Source: Sphingomonas_R arantia
GTDB taxonomy: Bacteria; Pseudomonadota; Alphaproteobacteria; Sphingomonadales; Sphingomonadaceae
DNA length: 64,000 nt
Reading direction: 5' to 3'
Assembly (NCBI RefSeq): GCF_042682045.1
Contig: NZ_JBHUGS010000003.1
Span: 62,001 to 126,000 of the forward strand
The first letter of the stretch is position 1, and every line of letters starts with the position of its first letter. The position numbers and the translations under genes are program-made. Of this stretch, positions 51,910 through 61,624 are shown piece by piece. The notes under the pieces are model-generated. The model had not been told where the DNA came from, made no database searches, and saw nothing but the letters and a program-made list of their open reading frames with translations.

Positions 51910-52395
51910 TTAGGCCGCGTCGTTCTTCTTGATATTCCACTTGAATGGAACGCTGCCCGCTGCCGTTCCCGTTGCGCTTTGCGGCGAGTAGGTCACGTCC
52001 ACCTTGGCGAAGTTCAGTGTGACATTCTCGACGGTCAGATCGTCACCAGGAGTGCCGCCATGCTGGACGCTGGAGACGAACACCTGTTCCATCGTGATCT
52101 TCAGGTACTCAAGCGCCTTCGTACCACCGGCCTTGCGGCAGCTAAGCACCGCCGTAGTGAAGTGACCACCTCCGGCACAGTTCAGCAAAAGGGTTGCCGT
52201 CGCCTTGTCGACATACTTGGTTATGCTCAGATCTTGGAACGACGCCTTTCCTGCGCCCGTGCCGGTACCCATGACCGAACTGGCCATATTGGTCACGCCC
52301 CAGTTCCAGCCGAGAAGCTCGATCTGCCCCTCATAACCGGTCGCCTCAGACTCGCCGTCACAACCCGCAAGCTTAAGGAACATTTCAACAGCCAT
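51910..52395 (-). CDS. hcp: T6SS tube protein Hcp (TssD)
   Basis: The 161-residue protein has the Hcp opening MAVEMFLKLAGCDGES and shows LSITKYVDKATATLLLNCAG, then HFTTAVLSCRKAGGTKALEY and the end VPFKWNIKKNDAA. Hcp hexamers stack to form the tube expelled by the sheath, and carry small effectors in their lumen. It follows tssC by 56 bases. Confidence 0.95.
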   Translation of the reverse strand: MAVEMFLKLAGCDGESEATGYEGQIELLGWNWGVTNMASSVMGTGTGAGKASFQDLSITKYVDKATATLLLNCAGGGHFTTAVLSCRKAGGTKALEYLKITMEQVFVSSVQHGGTPGDDLTVENVTLNFAKVDVTYSPQSATGTAAGSVPFKWNIKKNDAA

Positions 52396-52451
52396 GACTT
52401 TATCCTTCTAAGTATAGTTACGTTCTAGGAGAATTTCTTGTAGCGCGACTA

Positions 52452-53945
52452 CTAGGCATCGCTCTTAGGCAAACGCGAAACCATGCTCAGAGAGACATCC
52501 ATGCCCTCAAGCTGGTAATGCGGCACCATCCGGAACAGACCCCGGTAGTAGCCCGGGTTCTCTGGATCGGGAATGACTTCAACAGATGCCTGCTTGAGTG
52601 GCTTGCGTGCTTTTGTATTCTCATCCGAATGCTCGGGCTGAAGATCAACATACTGCATGATCCAGCTCTGCAACTCCTGACTGAGCTGCGGAGCCTCCCG
52701 CGTACCGCCAATCCAGTCACGCACCATACACTTCAGGTAATGGGCGAAGCGGCAGCTGGCGAAAATGTAGGGCAGGCGGGCGGACAGGTTCGCGTTCGCC
52801 GTAGCATTCGGGTCCTCATAGGCCTTGGGTGCGTGCAGCGTCTGTGCGCCTATGAATGTCGCGTTATCCGTGTTCTTCCGGTGCACCAGCGCCATAAGAC
52901 CAGCCTTGGACAGTTCGGCCTCGCGTCGGTCCGAGATCGCTATTTCGGTCGGGCACTTCGCGTCTACTCCGCCCTCGTCGGTGGGAAACAGCGCGGTAGG
53001 CAGATCCTCGACTGTTCCGCCCGACTCGACACCCCGGATCCGAGTACACCAGCCGTAGGTCTTGAAGGCCTCGGTGATGCGTACACCCAGTGCGTAGGAC
53101 GCGTTCAGCCACAGATGCTTGTCGTGCTGGCCTTCGACCATTTCCTCGAAGGCGAAGTCTTCCACTGGGTCCGTGTCGGCGCCGTAGAGCGGGCGACCAA
53201 GGAAACGTGGCAGCGTCAGCGCCATGTAGCGGCTATCGTTGGACGAACGGAATGACCGCCACGCCATATAGTCCGTCGCCTCGAACTGTTTGGCGAGATC
53301 ACGTGGGTTCGCAAGCTCCCGCCAGCTGTCCATGCCGATCAACTTGGGACCAGCGGCCGCGATGAACGGCGCATGTGCGGCCGCGCCGATCTTGGCGAGG
53401 CCCTTCATAACCTCCAGGTCCGGTCCACCGTGGTCGAATGTATAGTCACAGATGACAGCGCCGTACGGTTGACCGCCGAGCTGCCCGAATTCGGCCTCGT
53501 AGATCTTCTTGAACAGCGGGCTCTGGTCCCATGCCGCGTCGCGATATTGACGGAACTGCCGCCGCATCTCCTCTTTGGAGACGTTCAGCACGCGGATCTT
53601 CAGGTCCTTACCAGTGGACGTATTGCCAACCAGATACCACAGGCCTCGCCACGCAGATTCCAGTGCCTGGAACTCGGGGTGGTGGATTATCGCGTTGATC
53701 TGGATCGACAATTTGCGATCGATCGCGGCCTTCAACGCGTCGACCGTCGTATAGACGTCGTCGCCGATCACGGCCGCGTCCTCAAGTGCCTGTTGTGCCA
53801 GCGTCCGAACCGCCTGTTCGATGCGGTCCTGCTTGGCATCGCTGCCGGGCTTGAACTCCTTTTGGAGAAGTAGCGCGAATTCGTCGGTATAGTCGACCGG
53901 TGCTGCGTCGGCGGCCAGTGCCGGTTGAAGAGCGTGTTCAGCCAT
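52452..53945 (-). CDS. tssC: T6SS sheath large subunit TssC
   Basis: The 497-residue protein is full length. The conserved run HPEFQALESAWRGLWYLVGN, then LLNVSKEEM in the form VLNVSKEEM, FGQLGGQPYGAVICDYTFDH and the C-terminal YYRGLFRMVPHYQLEGMDVS are hallmark TssC segments. It assembles with TssB into the contractile sheath around the Hcp tube. It lies 47 bases after tssB. Confidence 0.96.
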   Translation of the reverse strand: MAEHALQPALAADAAPVDYTDEFALLLQKEFKPGSDAKQDRIEQAVRTLAQQALEDAAVIGDDVYTTVDALKAAIDRKLSIQINAIIHHPEFQALESAWRGLWYLVGNTSTGKDLKIRVLNVSKEEMRRQFRQYRDAAWDQSPLFKKIYEAEFGQLGGQPYGAVICDYTFDHGGPDLEVMKGLAKIGAAAHAPFIAAAGPKLIGMDSWRELANPRDLAKQFEATDYMAWRSFRSSNDSRYMALTLPRFLGRPLYGADTDPVEDFAFEEMVEGQHDKHLWLNASYALGVRITEAFKTYGWCTRIRGVESGGTVEDLPTALFPTDEGGVDAKCPTEIAISDRREAELSKAGLMALVHRKNTDNATFIGAQTLHAPKAYEDPNATANANLSARLPYIFASCRFAHYLKCMVRDWIGGTREAPQLSQELQSWIMQYVDLQPEHSDENTKARKPLKQASVEVIPDPENPGYYRGLFRMVPHYQLEGMDVSLSMVSRLPKSDA

Positions 53946-53992
53946 GTTCGTCTCCTGAGCGGAAAATGGTGGAGGATACCGAGCCGAGGCGC

Positions 53993-54550
53993 TCAGCCTT
54001 CGCGGTTCTCGTCGGTTGGCGTCTCATCGTCCGCCCTGTCGGCGCTTGGCTGGCTCGCCGCTTGCTCTGTGGCAATTGTCGCCATCAGCGCCGGATCTCT
54101 GAGAACCTTGTCGAGGAGCGCTTGCGCGCCGGCTTTCCCGTCCATGTAAAGCATCAGGTCGTTCAGTTGCTCGCGCGCCTCCAATAGCTTCGCGAGCGCA
54201 GGTACGTTCCGCGCGATCCGGCCTGGATTGAAGTCCTCCAGCGACTTGAAGGTTAGATCCAGGCCCATGCGCCCGTCGCCAGTTAGAGTGTTTTCGACCG
54301 CAAAGGCAGCGCGTGGAGCTATGCGCTCCATCCGCTCCTCGAAATTGTCCATGTCGAATTCGAGGAAGTCGCGGTCCGCATGGGGCTTTTTCTCGATGAG
54401 CGACTTGCCTGACAGATCGGACATCACACCCATGACGAACGGAAGCTCGATCTTCTGGCGTGAACCATAGGTCTCGACTTCATATTCGATGTGGACGCGA
54501 GGCGCCCGATTCTCCTTGATGAAGCGTTGACCGCCCTTCGCCGAAACCAT
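53993..54550 (-). CDS. tssB: T6SS sheath small subunit TssB
   Basis: The 185-residue protein has KENRAPRVHIEYEVETYGSR, KIELPFVMGVMSDLSG and the region LTFKSLEDFNPGRIARNVPA, all TssB hallmarks. The acidic C-terminal tail (SADRADDETPTDENREG) is a little longer than usual. The ATG at 54550 has GAGGTGATC directly before it. A 336-base gap separates it from tssA, so it may have its own promoter. Confidence 0.95.
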   Translation of the reverse strand: MVSAKGGQRFIKENRAPRVHIEYEVETYGSRQKIELPFVMGVMSDLSGKSLIEKKPHADRDFLEFDMDNFEERMERIAPRAAFAVENTLTGDGRMGLDLTFKSLEDFNPGRIARNVPALAKLLEAREQLNDLMLYMDGKAGAQALLDKVLRDPALMATIATEQAASQPSADRADDETPTDENREG

Positions 54551-54886
54551 GATCACCTCACTAGACTGCTCGTCAGCCGGCATCCGCATGTGCGGCGCCG
54601 CTTTAAGCAGATGCCGTCATCCGTTCTTCTTCATGATTTCAAAGCGTCGACTGACCGTTACGGTTGTCACATGGAGCGCGGTCTTGGAGATGCCCGGCTT
54701 CGTCTGGCTACTCGGTTACGGTTGCAACACCGTGCCAACACAACAGAAGCACGGCAGCGCCATGTCTGGCTGGTAGTGGTCAGATCGGGACGGAAAGCAG
54801 TTCACAATGCAGACGGGTTCCAGCCAAGACAGCCGCGATCCTGCCCGAACGCCGCCTCCCCATCGCGCGCGGCGCGGCAAGACCGC
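54551..54886. other. Gap between tssA and tssB, probable promoter region
   Basis: The 336 bases contain no protein-like frame on the minus strand. TTGGCACGGTGTTGCAA reads on the minus strand at 54722-54738, close to a sigma-54 -24/-12 site but one base short in spacing. The gap likely carries the promoter of the long tssB-to-ppkA operon. Confidence 0.4.
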
Positions 54887-55891
54887 CTACTCTGGACCGT
54901 TCTGAAAATGGAGAAGATGCTGGGCTTCCGAAACGGCAGCGGGCGCAATGTCCTGAAGCACTTCCATGAAATCGCGGTGCACCCATGCCCGCGCACGGCC
55001 AAGCAGGAGTGGTACGGGACTGTGCGGTTCGGCACGGCGATAATAGTCGATGACGCTATCAATCGTTCGCACGACATCGTCGCGCGAACGCACCGGCCCG
55101 GATCCACGGCTATCGGTCGGGGTATCGCCCGCGCTAACCTCTCCCGCGGGGATATCGCTCTGCTCGCACGGGCCCGGCAGGAATGCACGGGCGGCGCCCC
55201 CAATTTCGTCAAGCGCTTGGAACAGCGGGGCAAAGCTCGTTCCAGCTCCCGCTCCGGCATGCAGGGCGAGCGCGGCGTTGACGCTACGGAACAACGTAGC
55301 GATTCCGTCGAGTTGGGCAGCGGCTTGGGCCAACCGCTCGGCGCTCCCAGCATCGTCCAGCGTCGCACGGAAGGCGCTGTAGCCATCTTCCGCCTCGCCG
55401 CCATGCTGGAAGCGCTGGAGATCGCCGCCATTGAAGCTCCCATATCGCGAGTGTTCCAGCAGGGCGATACCTCGCAGGGGGCCGATGAACTCTCGGAACC
55501 TGACCAGCGTGTCGCAGGCCCCCGTACGGCCTTCGACGCCATAATCTTCGAGCCGCGGATGCACATCATCCCAATATCCGTCAATCAACCCGGCGAGGTA
55601 GCCTGCCCCCGCCTCGACGATGTCGAGCTTGCCGGCACGGGCACCCGCGCGACACAGATAGACGGCCAGCCAGATGTCCTTAGTGCGCGTGCTCTGCCCG
55701 GCGATCGCCCCAATGATCCGACGCCAGTCGATGTCCGCCGCGGCCACGGAGCTGCCATCGGTATCGATCGATACCGAAGCTTCGAATGCCTGCTCGATTT
55801 CATGCCGTTCCGGATCATAGGCAAGGTCAGGCCCGGCGCGATCGGTCTCGGAAACCGGCGCCAGAAGCGTCGCAATATCGGGTGTTTTCAT
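54887..55891 (-). CDS. tssA: T6SS cap/baseplate protein TssA
   Basis: The 334-residue protein has the ImpA N-terminal domain: LLAPVSETDRAGPDLAYDPE and DIDWRRIIGAIAGQSTRTKD, then IWLAVYLCRAGARAG. The closing region has RAWVHRDFMEVLQDIAPAAV, typical of short TssA proteins. TssA primes sheath polymerisation. It is divergent from vgrG. Confidence 0.9.
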   Translation of the reverse strand: MKTPDIATLLAPVSETDRAGPDLAYDPERHEIEQAFEASVSIDTDGSSVAAADIDWRRIIGAIAGQSTRTKDIWLAVYLCRAGARAGKLDIVEAGAGYLAGLIDGYWDDVHPRLEDYGVEGRTGACDTLVRFREFIGPLRGIALLEHSRYGSFNGGDLQRFQHGGEAEDGYSAFRATLDDAGSAERLAQAAAQLDGIATLFRSVNAALALHAGAGAGTSFAPLFQALDEIGGAARAFLPGPCEQSDIPAGEVSAGDTPTDSRGSGPVRSRDDVVRTIDSVIDYYRRAEPHSPVPLLLGRARAWVHRDFMEVLQDIAPAAVSEAQHLLHFQNGPE

Positions 55892-56006
55892 GTTCGCGTC
55901 CCGTCAAGTTGATCTAGCGGGCACGCTAATACATAGGGTGTCCATCTAGAAAAAGCATTTTATATGCGGATGCGACAATTGAAACACGACAACATGGAAC
56001 TGGAAT
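55892..56006. promoter_or_regulatory. Divergent promoter region between tssA and vgrG
   Basis: This AT-rich 115-base gap separates the two divergent T6SS transcripts. It contains GCATTTTATATGC, an inverted repeat (GCAT / ATGC), and TTGAAAC near the vgrG side. Specific promoter boxes cannot be assigned with confidence. Confidence 0.4.
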
Positions 56007-57932
56007 ATGAATAGACAGGCCGAGATCACTATAAACGTGGGATGCGAGGTTAAGCTTACTAGCTTCCGGAGCACCGAAAAATTAGGTGAGTTGTTCGAAA
56101 TTGATGCTCGGGTCGTTGCATCACAGAAGGTTGACTTTCTACTTAGTATCGGGAAGAAAGTGCTCATTGAGGTATTCGAAGCCGATAAACCGGTACGGGT
56201 TTTCAACGCGCTCTTGGCGGAGGCGGATTATCTGGACGATACGGGCGAGGGCTATGGCTACTCCCTCAAGCTTCGCCCTTGGCTCTACGCTCTTGCACAT
56301 AACAGAACGTACCGAATCTTCGAGAATATGACCGGTGTCGATATAATTAAGAATGTGCTGGCAGACCACAGTCGATTAACCGACTATAGTAGAATCTCTG
56401 GGAGTTATCGGCCAAGGATCTACACGACGCAGTACAGGGAAAGCGATTTCCAATTCATATCCCGAATAATGGAACGGGAGGGAATCTATTACTATTTCGA
56501 GCATCGTCGCGATGACCATGTGTTGGTATTATGCGATGCACCTTCAGCGCACATGACCGCGCCAGGATATGAGGCGATCAAACTTCGGCCCGACAAGGTA
56601 GGTCGCAAAGGCGGTCTAGCCGGGGCGATCTGGCGATGGCACGAGCATGTCCGCGACGATGGTCAGCGACGGTTCGCACTCCAGAGTTTCGACTATGAGA
56701 CCAGTAGCACGAAGACGGGCGAGGTCGACGGCGGTGCCCGCAACCCGGCCGATACGCAGGATGTCTACACTTATACGGGCGATTTCGTCGAGGAGGCGCT
56801 TGCCGGCCATTGGGCGAAGGTTGCTAGCGAGGCTGCGAAGGCGAGGCAGCGGCTGTATTCCGGCGAGGGAGACATGATTGGCGTCTTCTGCGGCTGCCGG
56901 TTCAAGCTGGATTCGAAGGATGCCTTTGATCGCGGCGATGAGTTCGTAATTACCGCGCTCGATTACTCGATCAATGCTGAACCATTCCGCAGCGGCAGGG
57001 AGGCAGATGCCAGGCGCGTGGTGGTAGAGGCGGTCACCAGGGACACGCGGTGGCGTTCGCCGATCACGACACCCATGCCCCGCGCTGGGCCCGAGACCGC
57101 GATCGTCATGGTCGGCGGGGCCGACGACACGAACGTCGACGATCTCGGCCGGATCCGTGTGCGCTTCTTGTGGGGGCAGGCCGGCGACGCGCCGGACAAG
57201 GCGCGGTCGTGCTGGTTGCGTATCTCCTCTCCCTCGGCAGGGTCGTCGTTCGGCCATGTCACCTTTCCACGGCTTGACGAGGAGGTGATCGTAACCTTCC
57301 TCGACGGCAATCCCGATCGTCCAATCGTGACGGGGTGCGTCTATAATTCGAAGCATCCGCACCCCTACCCGTTACCCGAGCATCGCACGCGCTCGCTGTA
57401 CCGGTCTCAGAGCATCGGCCCTTCCGGCAGCTATGCCGGTGCCAAGCGCGCGCCGCGCGGGGTCGGCTACAACGAGCTGATGTTCGAGGACAAGGGCGGA
57501 GCCGAGCAGGTGTATCTCCGCGCCCAGCGCGACCGGCTGACCGAAGTCATGCTCGACGACGAGACCCGAGTGATGCGCGACCGCAAGGACTCCGTCTACC
57601 GCAACAAGACCACGACGGTGGAGACCGGCGATGCCGAACTCAAGGTCAAACAGGGCAGCGTGACGATTGAGGCTACGAAGCGGATCACGCTCAGGGTCGG
57701 CCAAAACATGATGGTCATCGACCCGACGGGGATCCACTGCACCGCTGGGCCGAGCCGCGTCGATCTCACCCCAGCGTCGATGATCCTGCGCAGCCCGATC
57801 ATCATAGCGAACGCGCAGTTGCTGCAGACGATGGGCATGGTCACCCTGATCCAGGGACAGCTTATCACGATCAGAGGAACCCCAACGCTGATCGTCCCCT
57901 CCGCCTTCGGGCCATGGCTTCCAATATCGTGA
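56007..57932 (+). CDS. vgrG: T6SS spike protein VgrG (TssI)
   Basis: The 641-residue protein has the gp27-like N-part (FEIDARVVASQKVDFLLSIG; YRESDFQFISRIMEREGIYY followed by YF) and the gp5-like OB region DDLGRIRVRFLWGQAGD, WLRISSPSAGSSFGHVTFPR and NPDRPIVTGCVYNSKHPHPY. A beta-helix spike with NELMFEDKGG and alternating K-x-G patterns follows. It ends without an added effector domain. The first ~600 bases are clearly less GC-rich than the rest. No PAAR gene is seen next to it. Confidence 0.95.
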   Translation: MNRQAEITINVGCEVKLTSFRSTEKLGELFEIDARVVASQKVDFLLSIGKKVLIEVFEADKPVRVFNALLAEADYLDDTGEGYGYSLKLRPWLYALAHNRTYRIFENMTGVDIIKNVLADHSRLTDYSRISGSYRPRIYTTQYRESDFQFISRIMEREGIYYYFEHRRDDHVLVLCDAPSAHMTAPGYEAIKLRPDKVGRKGGLAGAIWRWHEHVRDDGQRRFALQSFDYETSSTKTGEVDGGARNPADTQDVYTYTGDFVEEALAGHWAKVASEAAKARQRLYSGEGDMIGVFCGCRFKLDSKDAFDRGDEFVITALDYSINAEPFRSGREADARRVVVEAVTRDTRWRSPITTPMPRAGPETAIVMVGGADDTNVDDLGRIRVRFLWGQAGDAPDKARSCWLRISSPSAGSSFGHVTFPRLDEEVIVTFLDGNPDRPIVTGCVYNSKHPHPYPLPEHRTRSLYRSQSIGPSGSYAGAKRAPRGVGYNELMFEDKGGAEQVYLRAQRDRLTEVMLDDETRVMRDRKDSVYRNKTTTVETGDAELKVKQGSVTIEATKRITLRVGQNMMVIDPTGIHCTAGPSRVDLTPASMILRSPIIIANAQLLQTMGMVTLIQGQLITIRGTPTLIVPSAFGPWLPIS

Positions 57933-57942
57933 GGAGACCGTA

Positions 57943-58482
57943 ATGGATTGGACCGAGGTTGTCTGGACCGAGGCATGGCAGGTCACCGGTCTCCAAGGCT
58001 GGCCACGCCGTCATGGCGACGAGGCAAGTCCCGCACACTTCTTCCAGGCTTTGAGAGACGCAGGCGAGGATGTGGACGCCGTGCGCTTCCTTGCCTCCGC
58101 CCTTCCCCGGTTCCGCTCTGTGGAATGGTTGCGCGCGGTGATTGCACGGCTTGCCCCTGATGCCGACGCACCCACGCTCGCTCTTATCGACGCGTGGCTT
58201 CGCGAGCCGACGGATAGGACGCGACGCGATGCGTTCGAGACATCACTACCGCTTGCCGCCGAGGATCCAGCCAAGATCTGCGCGGCGGCCCTGCTGTTTT
58301 CCGGCGGGTCGCTTGCACCCCTGGCCGCGCCATCGATCCCCCCACCCAAGACGGGGACCGGCCAGCTCGTAGCCGGCGGGGTGCTCCATTGCGCCTATGC
58401 CACCGCCACGCCCGACGTCGCGCTGTCCGTAGCGCTCGATCTCGGCGTTTCAATCGCCGTCAAACCAGTGGACAAGCCCTGA
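57943..58482 (+). CDS. T6SS-associated small protein (DUF6931-like)
   Basis: The 179-residue protein has a helical body rich in Ala and Arg (FLASALPRFRSVEWLRAVIA, ALIDAWLREPTDRTRRDAFE) and a hydrophobic Gly/Ala C-terminus (GVLHCAYATATPDVALSVAL). It lies between vgrG and the FHA gene and overlaps the latter by one base (TGATG). From memory such genes are annotated DUF6931 in T6SS loci. A loader or adaptor role for VgrG is inferred only from position. Confidence 0.65.
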   Translation: MDWTEVVWTEAWQVTGLQGWPRRHGDEASPAHFFQALRDAGEDVDAVRFLASALPRFRSVEWLRAVIARLAPDADAPTLALIDAWLREPTDRTRRDAFETSLPLAAEDPAKICAAALLFSGGSLAPLAAPSIPPPKTGTGQLVAGGVLHCAYATATPDVALSVALDLGVSIAVKPVDKP

Positions 58483-59834
58483 TGTCACTCGTGCTCACAA
58501 TCCGCGAACTCGACCGGCTCGACAACGGCGAGTTGGCGACGCTCACTCTCGATCGGCATGGCGCGGTGATAGGCCGCTCACCGCATGCCGACTGGAGCCT
58601 GCCTGACCCGAGTAATCTGATTTCGTCACGGCATTGCGAGATCGGCTACCGTGACGGGCTGTATCTGCTAACCGATCAGAGCACTAACGGCACCTATCTC
58701 AACGGCGCAGCGGAGCGGTTGCGCGGGGCGCACGGTCTGGTCGATGGTGATCGTTTCGCCGTTGGACACTATACGATCCTCGCCAGTCTAGCCGGCACGA
58801 AGGTGGACGCATCGCCGGCCATCGAGGCCCCGATCAGTTGGGCCGATTATCCCACACCTGACAACGCCCTCGTTGGCACTGACGGCTGGGCGGACGCGCC
58901 GGAGCCAGCTCAATCGGGCGGCGTGGGGTGGCAGCGAGGCGGGAGGCCGTCCGCCGCCGCAGCACAATCCGCCGGAACCTGGGACTTGCCGGCGCCGATC
59001 TCGCGTCCGTCCGCCTGGTCAAGCGAGCCAGCCGCTGCCACCGCACCGGCGGCAAACGATGTCTGGGGCCGGCTTTCGGAACAAAGCGAGATCGACTGGT
59101 CGCGGGGAAGCTTCGGATCCGCCCCGCCGCCGGACGAGGACTGGAATGCGGCCGTTGCCAAGGCGCCGGATCACGACGGAAATGGAGAGCCCACGACTGG
59201 ACCCGCTGTCGTCATCGCAGCAATGAGTGCGCCTGTGCCAGACGATAGTACCGCATGGACACGCTTCATCGAGACGAGTGGCGTTCCCGCGGACCGGCTT
59301 ACCCGCAAGCCGGTCGATGTGATTGCCGCCGCCGGCACCGTCCTGCGGCAACTCATCGGCGGGCTGATGCTGATGATCGATGCGCGCGCTCGCGCGAAAG
59401 GACAGCTCGGCGTGCAGGCAACCGGGCTCGAATTGGATGGCAACAATCCGCTCAAGTTCGTGCGCTCCCCGGATCTGGCGCTAGCTCAGATGCTCGGTGA
59501 ACCGGAGCGCGGGTTCATGCCGGCCGAGCGTGCGATCGAGGACGCGTTCCAGGATCTTCAGGCGCATCAAATGGCGACGCTGAGCGCCATGCGCGGGGCG
59601 CTGGAAGGGACGTTGGGTCGGTTTTCGCCTGACGCCATCCGCAGCGGCATCGGCGAGCCAACCGGACTGGCGCGCTGGTTCCCGGCGCTGCACCGGGCAA
59701 GGCACTGGGACGCGTATGTCCACGGCTTCGAAGGTGTTGTCCGCGGGGCGGACGAGGCATTCATGGACCTGTTCGCCAAGGAGTTCCGACTTCACTACGA
59801 CCGCCACATCGTCGAGATGAAGGAGCGCCGCTAG
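58482..59834 (+). CDS. tagH: T6SS FHA-domain protein TagH (Fha)
   Basis: The 450-residue protein has an N-terminal FHA domain (residues about 20-90: VIGRSPHADWSLPDPSNLIS, then SRHCEI, and DQSTNGTYLNG), which binds phosphothreonine. A Pro/Ala/Ser-rich middle follows. The C-terminal VI_FHA domain contains FMPAERAIEDAFQDLQAHQM and a helical end LFAKEFRLHYDRHIVEM. It is the likely target of the PpkA-type kinase. It overlaps the upstream stop by one base. Confidence 0.92.
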   Translation: MSLVLTIRELDRLDNGELATLTLDRHGAVIGRSPHADWSLPDPSNLISSRHCEIGYRDGLYLLTDQSTNGTYLNGAAERLRGAHGLVDGDRFAVGHYTILASLAGTKVDASPAIEAPISWADYPTPDNALVGTDGWADAPEPAQSGGVGWQRGGRPSAAAAQSAGTWDLPAPISRPSAWSSEPAAATAPAANDVWGRLSEQSEIDWSRGSFGSAPPPDEDWNAAVAKAPDHDGNGEPTTGPAVVIAAMSAPVPDDSTAWTRFIETSGVPADRLTRKPVDVIAAAGTVLRQLIGGLMLMIDARARAKGQLGVQATGLELDGNNPLKFVRSPDLALAQMLGEPERGFMPAERAIEDAFQDLQAHQMATLSAMRGALEGTLGRFSPDAIRSGIGEPTGLARWFPALHRARHWDAYVHGFEGVVRGADEAFMDLFAKEFRLHYDRHIVEMKERR

Positions 59835-60383
59835 CCGGATCGAGCGGACTGATCAGGTTGTTCGGACAATCCGCTTGATCACTGCGCCGACTGGGCCGGC
59901 ATTTAACCATGCTGCATGGTTGGCGATGTCGCTCCGACGTTGCTTCCAGTCGTCTTCGGACCGCAAGGCCGATGCTCACCGGCAGCTTTCGCGTATCCCG
60001 TCAAGCACACGTCGACGTCGCCAAGAATCGTGGCGGCGGATCAAATCGGTTTCCTGTGCGCGCCGCCGCGCCGGAAAAGCTGGAAGGTGCGGGGCTTGGA
60101 CGGCGCGCCAATCGACGGACCTCTAATGACCCCCGCCAGCGCGGCACGCGGCCGCGCTGGCGGACACGTACGACCAAACGACTGCAGGAAGCGCGCGTCC
60201 CTGTACTTCTCCTACTGCAAGTGTGGTGAAGGGATGGCGGCAGACTGCTGCAGGCTGCCCGAACCCGGTCGCGGCACCTGACCAGGAGCACGCAAACGTC
60301 TGTGCCGCACCTTTCTCCACACGTTCGCATTGGCATTCTTGCTCGCGAGCGGCTTATCGACCGGAGACGCCAGGTCGCCCTGA
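59835..60383. other. Gap between tagH and pppA with no supportable gene
   Basis: Several overlapping frames cross these 549 bases on both strands, but none has a ribosome-binding site, recognisable family or consistent codon use. I looked for the PAAR protein expected near vgrG and found no PAAR-like repeat. It may be a decayed gene or a long 3' region between convergent transcripts. Confidence 0.45.
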
Positions 60384-61124
60384 TCAGGCGGCGACGTGCG
60401 TCGTCTCGTCGCAACCAACGACAACGACCGTCACGTTGTCCGCCGCCCCATGCGTGAGCGCACATTCGACGAGCGCGGACGCCGCCATGTTCGGCGCGCA
60501 TTGTCCGACCATCGTAAGCAGTTCGTGATCGGGAACTACCCGAGTGAGACCGTCGCTACACAATATGAAGACATCCCCAGGCAGGACCTCGCCGGAACAT
60601 TGGTCCAGCATAAGATCCTGCCGGACGCCAACGGCACGGGACAGCATATGGGCCATGGGGTGGTCTCCAGCCTCCTGACGGGTGAGCAGGCCGGCCTTCA
60701 CCATCTCTTCGACTGGGGTATGGTCGGAGGTCAGTCGTGACAAGCTGTTCCTGCGGATACGATAGACCCGGCTGTCACCTGCCCATACCACAGTGAAGCG
60801 CTGGTCGCGGATGATCAACGCCGTCACGGTCGAGCCGATGACCTTGTCCTCCGCCTGGCCCGCCAGCAGGATCGTTTGATTGGCTTCGTGGATCGCCGCG
60901 ATCGTCGCGTCGCTGGCCCCCTCCAAGTCGGCTGGAAACTCCATCACCTCCAGCGCGGCAACAATCTGCGCCGATGCCCAACGCCCTCTAGCGTGACCGC
61001 CCATGCCGTCGGCGACCGCCCAGATATCGCCTTGCCAATGGGAGAGATAAGCATCCTCATTGACGGCCCGTACGCAGCCGACATCGGATCGGCTGCTCTG
61101 TTCGAAACGAAGTGCGTTGTGCAT
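60384..61124 (-). CDS. pppA: T6SS-associated PP2C phosphatase, PppA type
   Basis: The 246-residue protein has all PP2C metal-binding motifs: VNEDAYL, VADGMGGHARG, WAGDSRVYR, CSDGLTRVV and AADNVTVVVV. It is a single-domain serine/threonine phosphatase that reverses PpkA phosphorylation of the FHA protein and turns T6SS assembly off. It follows tagF by two bases on the same strand. Confidence 0.93.
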   Translation of the reverse strand: MHNALRFEQSSRSDVGCVRAVNEDAYLSHWQGDIWAVADGMGGHARGRWASAQIVAALEVMEFPADLEGASDATIAAIHEANQTILLAGQAEDKVIGSTVTALIIRDQRFTVVWAGDSRVYRIRRNSLSRLTSDHTPVEEMVKAGLLTRQEAGDHPMAHMLSRAVGVRQDLMLDQCSGEVLPGDVFILCSDGLTRVVPDHELLTMVGQCAPNMAASALVECALTHGAADNVTVVVVGCDETTHVAA

Positions 61125-61126
61125 AT

Positions 61127-61621
61127 TCAGTTCTCCAGTTCGTGAACGTTGCCGCCGATCCAGCCCCTATCGCCGGCGACGATCGGCTCAAGCGGCCTGC
61201 CAGCGGCTGCGGTGCCTGCCGCATGCTCGGCTGCGGAGATCAGGGCATCCAGGTCGACCTGCGGAGCAAAGGCGCGTTCAGCGCATGACGCGAGCCGTTC
61301 TCCAAAGAGGACTGCGTCCGTCGCATCGATCCTCTCCGAGGCGGCAACGCCCAAGACGAAAGGAAAAACACGGCCAGATCGGTCGCTGGAGGCGTGAAGG
61401 CAGCCGGCCTGCCATGGATCACAGTCCGCCAGCGGCGCAACGAGGAAGCGGCGCGGCGCAGTTGCCAGGCAACGCGCTTCGAAGTCGTCGCCTAAGCGGA
61501 CCCGGGCATCCAGCACTGCCTCGCTACACCAGCGGTCCCACCACGACCGCATTGATACGGAAAGTCCGCGCGACACGAAGTCGCCGAACGCAGGTAGCTT
61601 GCCAAACAGGAAGCCCCGCAT
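61127..61621 (-). CDS. tagF: T6SS regulator TagF
   Basis: The 164-residue protein opens FLFGKLPAFGDFVSRGL, the TagF hallmark. ATAPRRFLVAPL, WQAGCLHASSDRSGRVFPFV and the late GDRGWIGGNV follow. TagF represses T6SS activity posttranslationally until the threonine-phosphorylation pathway is triggered. The protein is at the short end of the family. It lies three bases after tssM and two before pppA. Confidence 0.88.
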   Translation of the reverse strand: MRGFLFGKLPAFGDFVSRGLSVSMRSWWDRWCSEAVLDARVRLGDDFEARCLATAPRRFLVAPLADCDPWQAGCLHASSDRSGRVFPFVLGVAASERIDATDAVLFGERLASCAERAFAPQVDLDALISAAEHAAGTAAAGRPLEPIVAGDRGWIGGNVHELEN

Positions 61622-61624
61622 CCG

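Noticed and set aside
54722..54738. Sigma-54-like site upstream of tssB
   Set aside because: TTGGCACGGTGTTGCAA matches both boxes, but the GG-to-GC spacing is one base short of the strict requirement.
59835..60383. Possible PAAR gene near vgrG
   Set aside because: No PAAR-type repeats or a credible frame on either strand.
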